Positions 34,251 through 43,943 are shown, numbered from the stretch's first letter. The stretch is 64,000 nt of DNA from a candidate division WOR-3 bacterium (GCA_029858255.1 JAOUFJ010000009.1:16563-80562); one strand, 5' to 3'. Translations and numbers: made by a program. Notes: generated by a model not told the origin, from the sequence alone.

Positions 34251-35135
34251 ATGAGATATGCAATTTTTCCCGGTTGCACTGTACTTGGTAGGGGAAGGAA
34301 CTACGAGATGGCAGCACGGCAGGTTGGAAAATTGATTGGCATTGAATTCGTTGATCTGGACGACTTCGAATGCTGCGGGTTTCCGGTTAAGTCAATACAC
34401 CACGACACATTTGTTCTCATGGCGGCCCATAATATACTTGCTGCTGAAGAACAAAGCTTAAACATATGTACGTTGTGCAGTGCGTGCACGGGTTCGCTCA
34501 CTGAAGTGAACAAGTATCTGGGCGAACACTTCGATGAGAAGGCAAAGGTCGTGGCAACGCTTAGGAAGCAAGGCTTTGATTTTCATTTCAGCAAATCCAT
34601 CGAGGTTAAACATTTTGCCAAGATACTCTATGAGAAATTTGACCTGGATAACATAGGAAAAATGATAACGAGGAAGTTATTGGGGCTGAGAATTGCGGTG
34701 CATTATGGTTGTCACTACTTGAAACCGGTCGATATCTATGATGGTGCCGAAGACCCAGAGAACCCTCATTCAATTGATGACCTCGTACGACTGACCGGAG
34801 CAGAATCTGTTGCTTACAGTGAGAAGACAAAATGCTGTGGCGCCGGAGTTTTGGCGATAAGTGAAGAATTAGCGTACACCATGGCCAGGAGTAAACTTCT
34901 GGAATTATCGCAAAATTCCGTTGATGCCTTGGTAGTGGTGTGTCCATTTTGTAGTATAATGTTTGACGATAATCAGAGGAAGATCGAACAGAAATTTCAG
35001 GAGCAATACAACATGCCCGTCTTGTATTATCCGCAGTTATTGGGGATAGCTTTAGGAATTGATGAAAAAGCGCTGGGTTTACGCATGAACCGCGTTTCAA
35101 CAAAGAAGCTTATGGAAAAAATTTCTTATGTCTGA
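34251..35135 (+). CDS. hdrB: Heterodisulfide reductase subunit B-like (two CCG domains)
   Basis: A 294-residue protein with two CCG (Cys-rich) domains. The first uses Cys9, Cys41-42 and CTLC (Cys73/76); the second Cys154, Cys195-196 (KCCGAG) and CPFC (Cys231/234). Both sets match the CX31-38CCX33-34CxxC pattern that holds the noncubane 4Fe-4S clusters cleaving disulfides in archaeal HdrB. The natural disulfide (CoM-S-S-CoB in methanogens) is unknown here. A GAAGGAG lies about 11 bases before the ATG, after a 96-base gap from hdrC. Its last eight bases overlap the next gene. Confidence 0.92.
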   Translation: MRYAIFPGCTVLGRGRNYEMAARQVGKLIGIEFVDLDDFECCGFPVKSIHHDTFVLMAAHNILAAEEQSLNICTLCSACTGSLTEVNKYLGEHFDEKAKVVATLRKQGFDFHFSKSIEVKHFAKILYEKFDLDNIGKMITRKLLGLRIAVHYGCHYLKPVDIYDGAEDPENPHSIDDLVRLTGAESVAYSEKTKCCGAGVLAISEELAYTMARSKLLELSQNSVDALVVVCPFCSIMFDDNQRKIEQKFQEQYNMPVLYYPQLLGIALGIDEKALGLRMNRVSTKKLMEKISYV

Positions 35136-36009
35136 TACAAGCAGGAATAGCGAAGTTGTCGGCTCGGCCATGGTTGTTGGCAGCGGTATCAGCGGTATCC
35201 AGGCTGCCCTGGATTTGGCTGATGCTGGATATAAAGTATACCTGCTCGAGAAGAGCGCGAGTATCGGTGGTGTGATGGCACAGCTGGACAAGACTTTTCC
35301 CACAAATGATTGTTCGATGTGTATTCTTGCTCCAAAATTAGTGAGCGTTGCGCGGCATCCGAATATCAAGATAGTAACGAATGCCGAAATTGAGAAAGTG
35401 AGCGGTTTGGCGGGTAGTTTCTTTGTGACGGTCAGGAAAAAACCACGTTTCGTGGATGAAACAAAATGTACCGGCTGTGGTCTTTGTATGGCTAACTGCC
35501 CGGTACGGCAGGTGATGCAGATGGACGGCGCAGAGATGGCGGTGGAATTGAGTCCTGATGACCGAGAGCGTGTCGAGCAAATATTCAAGGGTCATGAAAA
35601 GGCTCGCAGCAGCGTTATGTCCGTATTGCACACGATCAACGAGAATTACAACTATTTACCACAGGACATATTACGATGTGTGGCTACTGAACTCGATGTG
35701 CCTCTGTCCGAAGTCTATAATATAGCTACTTTCTATAACAGCTTCAGTCTTGTACCAAAGGGACGTCATACGATAGCAGTATGTCGAGGCACGGCGTGCC
35801 ATGTCCGTGGTTCAGCGCGAATCCTGGATCGGCTCGAGCAGGAACTTGGCATCATCGACGGAGAAACGACAGATGATCTGCGATTCACGATCAGGAACGT
35901 GCGGTGTATCGGTTGTTGTAGCATTGCACCCGCAGTACGCATAGACCGCGAAACCTACGGCAATGTTCGGCCCAACCAAATCTCCAGTATTTTGAGGAAA
36001 CACAAATAA
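35128..36009 (+). CDS. HdrA N-terminal half fused to NuoE
   Basis: A 293-residue fusion. Residues 14-125 match the start of the HdrA FAD domain: VVGSGISGIQAALDLADAGY, IGGVMAQLDKTFPTNDCSMC (Cys62/65), HPNIKIVT, and a ferredoxin motif CTGCGLCMANCP (Cys114, 117, 120, 124). HdrA normally continues for 300 or more residues, but here sequence switches after the Cys-Pro to a NuoE-type thioredoxin-fold [2Fe-2S] domain (about 141-293) with Cys219, 224, 260 and 264. The HdrA thioredoxin-reductase-like N-extension is absent. The missing C-half of HdrA appears in the gene at 39214. The product is probably the electron entry subunit linking a NADH module to an HdrA flavin. Confidence 0.88.
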   Translation: MSDTSRNSEVVGSAMVVGSGISGIQAALDLADAGYKVYLLEKSASIGGVMAQLDKTFPTNDCSMCILAPKLVSVARHPNIKIVTNAEIEKVSGLAGSFFVTVRKKPRFVDETKCTGCGLCMANCPVRQVMQMDGAEMAVELSPDDRERVEQIFKGHEKARSSVMSVLHTINENYNYLPQDILRCVATELDVPLSEVYNIATFYNSFSLVPKGRHTIAVCRGTACHVRGSARILDRLEQELGIIDGETTDDLRFTIRNVRCIGCCSIAPAVRIDRETYGNVRPNQISSILRKHK

Positions 36010-39000
36010 TGCGATTGAATAATTATGATGATTTGGTCAAAATGAGACAGCAGAAACAAGGTCACTTGTATCCTCGCGACAGGGTACGGATAACCGTGGG
36101 TATGGCGACATGTGGTATTGCCACAGGTGCTGGACCGATCTTTGATTTCCTGACCATGGCCACAAGAGGCAACGGTAAAAATTTCGTGGTCAATCCGGTC
36201 GGGTGCATCGGATTTTGTCAGCAGGAGCCACTGCTTGATATTCTGATTCCCGGTAGCCCGAGAGTAACGTTCACCCAGTTGGATCAGAGCCGGACGGAGA
36301 CTATTTTTTATGATTTAGCAAAGGGCAAACTAGATATGGGAGCGGCCGCGTGGCGAACTGACCGGGATAATTTGTTAGTTCTGGATGAAGAGAAGATCAT
36401 GGTCAACGGGGCTTTGGATAATGATATAAAAGCAATCACCAGATATGAGGATGTTCCTTTCTTCAGTAAACAGTTGAAGATCGCCTTGCGCAATTGCGGG
36501 TATATCAATCCTGAGGATATCCAGGAGTACGTTGCGCGCGGTGGTTATCATTCGCTGTATAAAGCACTCAGCGCGATGAGCCCGGTCGATGTGATAGAAG
36601 AATTGAAAGCATCGGGGTTGCGCGGCAGGGGAGGTGCTGGTTTTCCAACGGGTAGGAAATGGGAGATATGCCGCAACGCCCCGGGAGAAACTAAATATCT
36701 TATATGCAATGCGGACGAAGGTGACCCCGGTGCCTATATGGATCGCAGCATTCTTGAGGGCGACCCCCACTCGGTTATTGAAGGTATGTTGATCGGTGCT
36801 TATGCTATTGGAGCATCCGAGGGTCATATCTATGTTCGTGCCGAATACCCATTAGCAATAGAAAGGTTGGCGAGGGCGATAAGTGAAGCTGAGGCTTACG
36901 GTTTGTTAGGGCAGAATGTGTTCGGTACGGATTTCGCATTCAGACTATCGATTTGTCGAGGCGCCGGTGCATTTGTGTGCGGCGAGGAAACCTCTTTGAT
37001 CGCTTCGATCGAAGGGAGACCACCAGAGCCCCGGTTGCGTCCCCCATTTCCTGCCGAATCTGGTTTTCGAGGTAAACCCACTAACATTAACAATGTCGAG
37101 ACATGGGCTAATGTCCCGGTAATAATCGCGCGCGGCAGTGAGTGGTTTTCAAAAATAGGCACTGAAAAGAGCAAGGGTACAAAGGTATTCTCGTTGGTTG
37201 GTAAAATAAAAAATACCGGTCTAATTGAAGTACCAATGGGCATAAAGCTCAATGATATTATCGATATAGGCGGGGGGATACTCCAGTCAAGACGGTTCAA
37301 GGCAATTCAGACAGGCGGTCCTTCAGGCGGGTGCATACCACTTGAGTTGGTTGATCTTCCGGTTGATTACGAACAGTTAGCAGAAGCTGGTTCGATAATG
37401 GGTTCAGGTGGTATGATCGTCATGGATGAACGTACATGTATGGTCGATGTGGCGAAGTATTTCCTTGAATTTCTCAAGGATGAGTCTTGCGGCAAGTGTA
37501 CTTCTTGCCGTGATGGCATTCTACAGATGTATGAGATTGTCAAGAGAATCACGGAAGGTAACGGCCAACAAGGTGATGTTGATCTGCTGGAGAATCTCGG
37601 CACTGTAATCGAATCCGTTTCCTTGTGCGGATTAGGAAAGACTGCAGCAAATCCTGTTCTTTCGACACTCCGGTACTTTAGAGAAGAATATGATGCGCAT
37701 ATCTCGAACAAGCGCTGTCCTGCTGTAGTATGCAAGGAAATCATTTCGTCGCCATGCCAGCATACATGTCCTATTAACACTGAGGCGCAGGTCTACATAA
37801 CGTACGTTGCACAGCATCAGTTCCATGATGCCCTGAGGGTCATAGTCAAGGAAAATCCCATGCCCGCTACGGTAAGCCGTATTTGCCATCATCCATGTGA
37901 GCGGATAATGTGTCGGGCGAGTGAGCTGGGTGAACCGATTGGCATCAGGGCCATCAAGCGTTTCGTCATAGATTGGGCGCGCGACAATAGAATCGAGATG
38001 AATGCCACTGAACCTTTGCCAGCCACTGGGAAGAAGGTGGCGGTGATCGGTTCAGGACCAGCGGGACTTTCAGCTGGTTATTACCTCCGGCTAAAAGGCC
38101 ACGCAGTTACGGTTTACGAAGCGAAAGATCGACCCGGCGGCATGTTATGGCTTGGCGTACCTGAGTACAGGTTACCCAGAGCGATCCTTGAATATGATAT
38201 CGAAAATATCATTAAGGCAGGGATTGATGTAAAGACAAATACCGAGGTGGGTCGCGACATCACGCTTGAAGAGATTTTCGGACAAGGGTACGAGGCCGTA
38301 TTCGTTACTGTGGGTGCTCATGATAGCATGAATATGAAAATACCCGGAGAAAATCATCCAAATGTTTTGCCGGCGATGAAATTCCTGGACCAGGTACATA
38401 GCGGCAAGGATGTCAACTTGGGCAAAAGAGTATGCGTCATCGGTGGTGGTAATTCAGCGATCGACGCATCACGTGTAGCCAGACGGTTGGGTTGCGATGT
38501 TACCATCTTTTATAGACGTACGAGAGCAGAGATGACCGCATTCGTCGAGGAGATAAATGGTGCGCTCGAAGAGGGAATTAGACTTGTGCTCCTTGCCGCA
38601 CCTAAAAGGATTATGGCACAGAATGGCGAGTTACTTCTCGAAGTGCAGCGAATGCAACTCGGTAGTTTTGACCGGTCTGGCAGGAGACGCCCAATACCAG
38701 TTGAGGGGTCTGAATTCGTCGAGGCTTTTGATACGATAATATCAGCTATCGGCGAGCGACCAAGGGTCGGGTTTTTGAACGGTTACGTTGAATTGACAGA
38801 CTGGGGTACGATTAAGGTCGACCCTCGCAACCTAATGACGAGTCGTCGAGGAATATTCGCAGGAGGAGATGCGGTCAGGGGCCCGAGCACGGCCATCGAA
38901 GCTATCGCTGATGGCAAGAACGCTGCTGAATCCATACATCACTACCTGAATGGACAAGTCTGGCAAGTGGAATACAAGATAACCAGACCGACAGAATATC

Positions 39001-39221
39001 TTGCACCGGTTGAGATCAGCGATGACGAGATAGGTACATTTGAACATGTCGAGATGCCGAGACTGCGTGTTGAGGAAAGAATTGGCAACTTTCGTGAGAT
39101 TGAGCTCGGTTATTCGGCAGAAATGGCAATGAAGGAGGCACGTCGTTGTCTGCGATGTGATTTGGATACGGAACAAGGACGGGCATTCATTGAGGCGTTA
39201 AGAAAGGAAAAGAATGGTTGA
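36009..39221 (+). CDS. NuoF-GltD fusion: NAD(P)H dehydrogenase flavoprotein
   Basis: A 1070-residue fusion. The N-terminus (1-130) is a [2Fe-2S] thioredoxin-like domain (GMATCGIATG, VNPVGCIGFCQQEP). Then comes a NuoF flavoprotein with GRGGAGFPTG (206-215) for FMN/NADH, an SLBB region, and cluster Cys ESCGKCTSC near 494-500 plus Cys at SLCGLG (about 538). From about 582 it continues as a GltD/NfnB-like domain: CQHTCPINT, VIGSGPAGLSAGYYL (679 on, FAD) and VIGGGNSAIDASR (810 on, NADPH). A second pyridine-nucleotide site distinct from NuoF suggests both NADH and NADPH may be used. The TAATG start couples it to the HdrA-NuoE gene; the end overlaps the next gene by eight bases. Confidence 0.9.
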   Translation: MRLNNYDDLVKMRQQKQGHLYPRDRVRITVGMATCGIATGAGPIFDFLTMATRGNGKNFVVNPVGCIGFCQQEPLLDILIPGSPRVTFTQLDQSRTETIFYDLAKGKLDMGAAAWRTDRDNLLVLDEEKIMVNGALDNDIKAITRYEDVPFFSKQLKIALRNCGYINPEDIQEYVARGGYHSLYKALSAMSPVDVIEELKASGLRGRGGAGFPTGRKWEICRNAPGETKYLICNADEGDPGAYMDRSILEGDPHSVIEGMLIGAYAIGASEGHIYVRAEYPLAIERLARAISEAEAYGLLGQNVFGTDFAFRLSICRGAGAFVCGEETSLIASIEGRPPEPRLRPPFPAESGFRGKPTNINNVETWANVPVIIARGSEWFSKIGTEKSKGTKVFSLVGKIKNTGLIEVPMGIKLNDIIDIGGGILQSRRFKAIQTGGPSGGCIPLELVDLPVDYEQLAEAGSIMGSGGMIVMDERTCMVDVAKYFLEFLKDESCGKCTSCRDGILQMYEIVKRITEGNGQQGDVDLLENLGTVIESVSLCGLGKTAANPVLSTLRYFREEYDAHISNKRCPAVVCKEIISSPCQHTCPINTEAQVYITYVAQHQFHDALRVIVKENPMPATVSRICHHPCERIMCRASELGEPIGIRAIKRFVIDWARDNRIEMNATEPLPATGKKVAVIGSGPAGLSAGYYLRLKGHAVTVYEAKDRPGGMLWLGVPEYRLPRAILEYDIENIIKAGIDVKTNTEVGRDITLEEIFGQGYEAVFVTVGAHDSMNMKIPGENHPNVLPAMKFLDQVHSGKDVNLGKRVCVIGGGNSAIDASRVARRLGCDVTIFYRRTRAEMTAFVEEINGALEEGIRLVLLAAPKRIMAQNGELLLEVQRMQLGSFDRSGRRRPIPVEGSEFVEAFDTIISAIGERPRVGFLNGYVELTDWGTIKVDPRNLMTSRRGIFAGGDAVRGPSTAIEAIADGKNAAESIHHYLNGQVWQVEYKITRPTEYLAPVEISDDEIGTFEHVEMPRLRVEERIGNFREIELGYSAEMAMKEARRCLRCDLDTEQGRAFIEALRKEKNG

Positions 39222-42200
39222 GTTGTTGTTAAACAATCGTTCTGTGGAGTTTGAACCGGGCAAGACCTTGCTCGAGGTTTGCCGGAAGCATAACATTCCT
39301 GTTCCATCCCTATGCTACGATAAAGCCCTTAGTCCATACGGTGCTTGCCGGCTGTGTGTCGTGGAAATTAACCGGCAAGGCAAGAAATCTATTCAGGCTT
39401 CATGCACTTACCAGGCAGAACCAGGTATCGAAGTCCTAACAGATACTCCTGAATTGTTGAACATGCGGCGCACGGTTGTCGAACTGCTGATGGCGCGTGC
39501 TCCAGAATCCAAGAAAGTAAAAGAGATCGCATCGGCACTGGGTGTCAAGGAGACTCGCTTCGTGAAGCTCAACAAAGACTGTATTCTCTGCGGTCTTTGT
39601 GTTCGCATGTGCCGAGAGCGTATGGGGCGTAATGTTTTGGGTTTTGCCAATCGCGGTGATAACCGGAAAGTAGTCCCCCCGTTCGATATCAACTCGGAAA
39701 TTTGCATGGCGTGTGGTGCATGCAGGTTCATTTGTCCGACTGCCGCAGAAAGGCTAAACAAATTGACGAACAAAATACCTGCGCAAATACCAAATGAATT
39801 CGATGAAGGTTTGCGGCCGCGATCGGTTATTTATATTCCTTTTCCCCAGGCTGTGCCCAACGTAGCAATCGTTGACAAAGACCGGTGTATCCATTTGGTA
39901 AGTGATGGTTGTAGGGTATGTGAGGAATATTGTGAGGCGAAGGCGATTGATTTCCAGCAGAGAGATGAAGTCATGGATTTGAACGTTGGTGCAATAATAC
40001 TTGCTTGTGGTTTCGATGAATATGATGCAACTTGCAGAAGCGAATATGGCTACGGCAAATATTCCAATATCGTGACTTCGACGGAATTCGAGAGGATCTT
40101 GTCAGCTTCAGGTCCATACGAGGGTCACGTATCGAAACCAAGCGATCACGCTGAGCCACGCAGAATAGCTTTCATTCAGTGTGTAGGTTCCAGAGATTCA
40201 AAATCAGGCAACAGTTATTGCTCTTCCGTTTGCTGCACTTATGCGATAAAGGAAGCAATTATCGCAAAAGAACATGCACGAGGTGAGTTAGATACAACGA
40301 TATTCTTTATGGATATCAGAACCTTTGGGAAGGGTTTTGAAGCGTATTACGAACGTGCCAGGAAAGAATACGGCGTGCGTTTTGTGAGGGCAGGGATATC
40401 CAGTATTGACGAGGTCCCGGACAGTAAGAATTTGCTTGTGCACTATGAAAACGAGGACGGCCAAATTATGAAGGAGGAATTCGACCTGGTAGTGCTTTCA
40501 GTTGGACTGGTGCCAAAATCTGATGTCGATATGGTAGCAAGAAAACTAAGGATAGCCCGCAATGAATATGGTTTTTTCAAGAGTTCAGAGTTCATGCCAA
40601 TGGACACCACCAGAGATGGAATATACGTGTGCGGTACCGCAGCCGGTCCCAAGGATATACCTGAGTCTGTTACGCAAGCCTCGGGGGCCGCCGCAAAAGT
40701 CATGTCCTTGTTATCTTCAGCCCGCAAGAGTCTTACCGTCATGAAATCCTACCCACCTGAAATGGATGTCAGCGGGCAGGAGGTTCGTATTGGTGTTTTT
40801 GTCTGTCACTGTGGCATCAACATTGGTGGTTATGTTGATGTCCCCCATGTCGTTGAATACGTCAGATCTCTTCCCAACGTCGTGTATGCGGAGCATAATC
40901 TATACACATGTTCTGAGGACACGCAGAGAAAGATTGCCGAGATCATCAAGGTACAGCATGTCAACCGGGTCGTCGTCGCATCTTGCACGCCGCGAACGCA
41001 TGAAGCATTGTTCAGGGAGACAATTCGAGAGGCGGGTTTGAATCCATATCTCTTTGAAATGGCGAACATACGTGACCAATGCAGCTGGATACACATGCAG
41101 CAAGCATCGGCCGCCACTGAGAAGGCAAAGGACCTTGTAAAGATGGCGGTGAGTAAGGCACGTTTGCTGAAATCCTTAAAGCGTGTGGAAATACCGGTGA
41201 CTCAAAAGGCATTGGTACTCGGCGGCGGTATTACTGGAATGATTGCTAGCCTATCGCTTGCTGAACAGGGCTTTGAGGTGAGCCTGGTTGAACGAGATTC
41301 TGTGCTTGGTGGCCACATGAGACACATCTATTATACTATCGAGGGTAGAAATGTTCAGAACTTTTTGAAACGCTTGACAGATGACGTACGTAACCACCGT
41401 CTGATCAATGTGTATACGGATGCAAGGGTCACGGAAATAACTGGCTTCGTCGGTAATTATGAGACTGAGATATGTCTTGGCGATGGTAGGAGCGAGAAAT
41501 TCAAGCATGGAGTCGTGATCGTGGCCACCGGTGCCGCGGAATACTCGCCTCAAGAATATCTGTACGGGAAGGACAAGAGAATCATCACGCAGCGGGAGTT
41601 CGAGGAATTGATGTCGGGAAATGGACCTGCCCAAATTTTAGAAAATGTTGATTCTGTGGTGATGATCCAATGCGTGGGCTCCCGTGACGATAAGCATCCT
41701 TACTGCAGCAGAATTTGTTGTTCTCAAACGGTTAAGAACTCTCTAAATTTCTACAAGACAAATCCCGATGCCAACATCTATGTTCTCTACAAAGATATGA
41801 GAACATATGGTTTTAGAGAATATTACTACCAAAAGGCCCGGGAAGCCGGGGTTGTTTTCATAAGGTATGATGATGATCATAAACCAGAGATCAGGATGGA
41901 TAATGGCAGTATATCAATGTCTGTTATGGAGCCAATTCTGGGTGAGTCCATCGACATCAAACCGGACCTGGTCGTCTTGGCGAACGGGGTGGAAGCAAGT
42001 GGCGACAATATTCAGTTGGCAAAAATGCTGAAGGTTCCCCTCAATGACGAGGGATTTTTCCTCGAAGCACATGTTAAGCTGAGACCAGTTGACTTCGCGA
42101 CGGAAGGCGTATTCGTCGCGGGAATGGCACACAATCCCAAGTGCATCGACGAATCCATTAGCCAGGCCGAGGCTGCGGCTGCCAGGGCCGCAACAATTAT

Positions 42201-42462
42201 CGCGCATGATACATACTATGCAGAGGCAGCGGTTTCTCATGTGAATGACGATCTCTGTGCAGGATGTGGGATTTGCAGCATGCTCTGTCCTTACGAGGCA
42301 GTCGAAATTGTGTCTGAGAATGATCGGAGGAAATCGAAGGTCAACGAAGCCTTGTGTAAAGGATGTGGGACATGCGCTAGCGCCTGTCCGTCTGGAGCCA
42401 TAGACCAGTATGGTTTCACAAGAGATCAAATCATGGCAATGATTGATGCATTAGAGTACTAA
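39214..42462 (+). CDS. NuoG ferredoxin module - HdrA C-half - full second HdrA fusion
   Basis: A 1082-residue protein. Residues 1-180 are NuoG-like: [2Fe-2S] Cys34, 45, 48, 64, then two 4Fe-4S motifs (Cys123-133; Cys164-174). The His-ligated NuoG cluster is missing. Immediately after CP the chain becomes HdrA: PNEFDEGLRPRSVIYIPFPQ (193 on), a Cys225-240 cluster, and IQCVGSRD. This is the half of HdrA missing from the gene at 35128. From about residue 525 a second, near-complete HdrA follows: VCHCGINIGGYVDV, LGGGITGMIASL (669) and a C-terminal double ferredoxin (Cys about 1018-1060). Three flavin or cluster modules in one chain fit an electron hub or bifurcation point. It is the last gene of the hdr block. 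Confidence 0.9.
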   Translation: MVELLLNNRSVEFEPGKTLLEVCRKHNIPVPSLCYDKALSPYGACRLCVVEINRQGKKSIQASCTYQAEPGIEVLTDTPELLNMRRTVVELLMARAPESKKVKEIASALGVKETRFVKLNKDCILCGLCVRMCRERMGRNVLGFANRGDNRKVVPPFDINSEICMACGACRFICPTAAERLNKLTNKIPAQIPNEFDEGLRPRSVIYIPFPQAVPNVAIVDKDRCIHLVSDGCRVCEEYCEAKAIDFQQRDEVMDLNVGAIILACGFDEYDATCRSEYGYGKYSNIVTSTEFERILSASGPYEGHVSKPSDHAEPRRIAFIQCVGSRDSKSGNSYCSSVCCTYAIKEAIIAKEHARGELDTTIFFMDIRTFGKGFEAYYERARKEYGVRFVRAGISSIDEVPDSKNLLVHYENEDGQIMKEEFDLVVLSVGLVPKSDVDMVARKLRIARNEYGFFKSSEFMPMDTTRDGIYVCGTAAGPKDIPESVTQASGAAAKVMSLLSSARKSLTVMKSYPPEMDVSGQEVRIGVFVCHCGINIGGYVDVPHVVEYVRSLPNVVYAEHNLYTCSEDTQRKIAEIIKVQHVNRVVVASCTPRTHEALFRETIREAGLNPYLFEMANIRDQCSWIHMQQASAATEKAKDLVKMAVSKARLLKSLKRVEIPVTQKALVLGGGITGMIASLSLAEQGFEVSLVERDSVLGGHMRHIYYTIEGRNVQNFLKRLTDDVRNHRLINVYTDARVTEITGFVGNYETEICLGDGRSEKFKHGVVIVATGAAEYSPQEYLYGKDKRIITQREFEELMSGNGPAQILENVDSVVMIQCVGSRDDKHPYCSRICCSQTVKNSLNFYKTNPDANIYVLYKDMRTYGFREYYYQKAREAGVVFIRYDDDHKPEIRMDNGSISMSVMEPILGESIDIKPDLVVLANGVEASGDNIQLAKMLKVPLNDEGFFLEAHVKLRPVDFATEGVFVAGMAHNPKCIDESISQAEAAAARAATIIAHDTYYAEAAVSHVNDDLCAGCGICSMLCPYEAVEIVSENDRRKSKVNEALCKGCGTCASACPSGAIDQYGFTRDQIMAMIDALEY

Positions 42463-42597
42463 TCTTCCGCGGGAGTCCAATTTCCACGACGCGGACCGAA
42501 AACGCCGCGAAATAAACAACGTGCGCGGGGCTTTGTCTGACAGCCGGCAAAACCATTCGTTGACAGTTTACTGCTCTTATTTGGGAATATAATCAGA

Positions 42598-42625
42598 TTG
42601 ACAATTGATGAAACTCCAATATAAT
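42598..42625 (+). promoter_or_regulatory. Consensus promoter of the Cache-HAMP kinase gene
   Basis: TTGACA (42598-42603), a 16-base spacer and TATAAT (42620-42625). The ATG at 42639 lies 13 bases downstream, the same geometry as the hdr operon promoter. A second TTGACA (42560) and TATAAT (42588) lie upstream, but their spacing is 22. Confidence 0.82.
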
Positions 42626-42638
42626 AGGCGTGCATAAA

Positions 42639-43904
42639 ATGTTGAAATTACGCATCCCTCTGAGCACAAAACTAACCCTTGCATTCTCGATGGTTATCAT
42701 TATCGGCGTTTTTGCTTTGACCATCATTGGAACCCATTTGATTGCATCGACGATTATCAGGCAGGCCCAGGACAAAGTGGGGCTCGATTTGAACTCGGCG
42801 CGTGAGGTCTACAACAGTGAAAGCGATGTCGTCAGGACGAAGATAAGATTAACTGCAGAGAGATTTTTCATCAAAGATGCCCTACATATGAATGACATAT
42901 CGCGCTTACGCCTCGAACTACAGAAAATTAGGGAATTGGAGGGGCTGGACATACTGACTCTCACGGATATAGATGGAAGGATACTCGTGCGCGCACATAA
43001 TCCAGCCACTTATGGCGATCGACCCGCCGATGATGTAATCGATTGGGTGCTTAGCCGGAAAGAATCGGTCGTTTCCACAGTGATCGTTTCGGAATCCGAA
43101 CTAGCAAAAATCGGTGTCGCTTATCTCGAGCGCGCCCGGATTGCGCTGATCCCTACGCCCAAATCGCGCCCCCTGGAGAAGAGCGTGGAGAGGTCGGGAA
43201 TGTTCATCAAAGCTGCCGCGCCGGTCTTCGACTACTCGGATAACCTGATCGGTGTACTTTATGGGGGCAACATGTTGAACCGCGATTACTATATCGTTGA
43301 CAAGGTAAAGAACACTGTTTATCTCGGCGAGATGTACAAGGGTAGGGAGATTGGTACTGCCACGATTTTTCTTGATGACGCACGGATTTCGACCAATGTT
43401 ATGAATACGGATGGCGAACGGGCAATAGGTACGCGTGTCTCCAGCGAGGTTTACGAGCAAGTGGTAATCAGAGGCGATCCCTGGATAGGGCGCGCATTCG
43501 TTGTTAATGCATGGTATATGACTGCCTATGAACCGATAAGGAATATCAAGGGGCAAATCATCGGCATGCTTTACGTAGGAATGCTTGAGGCGCCATATGT
43601 CGACTTGCGTAACCGTGTTGTCATAATTTTCCTGGCGATTGCCGTTGCCAGTGTTATTTTGCTATCCGTCATCGCTTACTTCACAACGACGCGGATATCG
43701 CGTCCGATAAAGGCCCTTCGCAATGCTACAAAGAAAGTGGCCGATGGAGATCTAAAATATCGATTACAGATAGAATCACGTGATGAGATCGGTGAGCTGT
43801 CCGAATCATTCAATCGAATGACAGCCGAACTTCAGAAGGCAACCGACAATTATCATGTCCTGACACGCACACTGGAGGAAAAAGTAAAGGAAAAGACAGA
43901 ATAA
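42639..43904 (+). CDS. Sensor histidine kinase, N-terminal part ending at an in-frame stop
   Basis: The first 421 residues of a membrane histidine kinase: a membrane segment (residues 12-35), an extracellular Cache-type sensor (about 40-325, with VFDYSDNLIGVLYGGN), a second membrane segment (VVIIFLAIAVASVILLSVIA), HAMP (RPIKALRNATKKVADGD...) and the start of a coiled linker EEKVKEKTE. A TAA at 43902-43904 then interrupts the frame, and kinase sequence continues in the same frame (next entry). Chosen start ATG at 42639 rather than the GTG at 42630, because the -10 box ends at 42625. It likely senses a small extracellular ligand and signals to the downstream REC-GcvH protein. Confidence 0.78.
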   Translation: MLKLRIPLSTKLTLAFSMVIIIGVFALTIIGTHLIASTIIRQAQDKVGLDLNSAREVYNSESDVVRTKIRLTAERFFIKDALHMNDISRLRLELQKIRELEGLDILTLTDIDGRILVRAHNPATYGDRPADDVIDWVLSRKESVVSTVIVSESELAKIGVAYLERARIALIPTPKSRPLEKSVERSGMFIKAAAPVFDYSDNLIGVLYGGNMLNRDYYIVDKVKNTVYLGEMYKGREIGTATIFLDDARISTNVMNTDGERAIGTRVSSEVYEQVVIRGDPWIGRAFVVNAWYMTAYEPIRNIKGQIIGMLYVGMLEAPYVDLRNRVVIIFLAIAVASVILLSVIAYFTTTRISRPIKALRNATKKVADGDLKYRLQIESRDEIGELSESFNRMTAELQKATDNYHVLTRTLEEKVKEKTE

Positions 43905-43943
43905 CTGAGAGCGACACAGGATTTCCTGATCCAGTCGGAAAAA

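Noticed and set aside
42463..42560. Rho-independent terminator after the hdr operon
   Set aside because: GC-rich inverted pieces (CGCGG/CCGCG) occur but the stem is only five bases and no T run follows.
42560..42593. A second TTGACA and TATAAT upstream of the sensor kinase
   Set aside because: Their spacing is 22 bases, too long; the pair at 42598-42625 has the right spacing.
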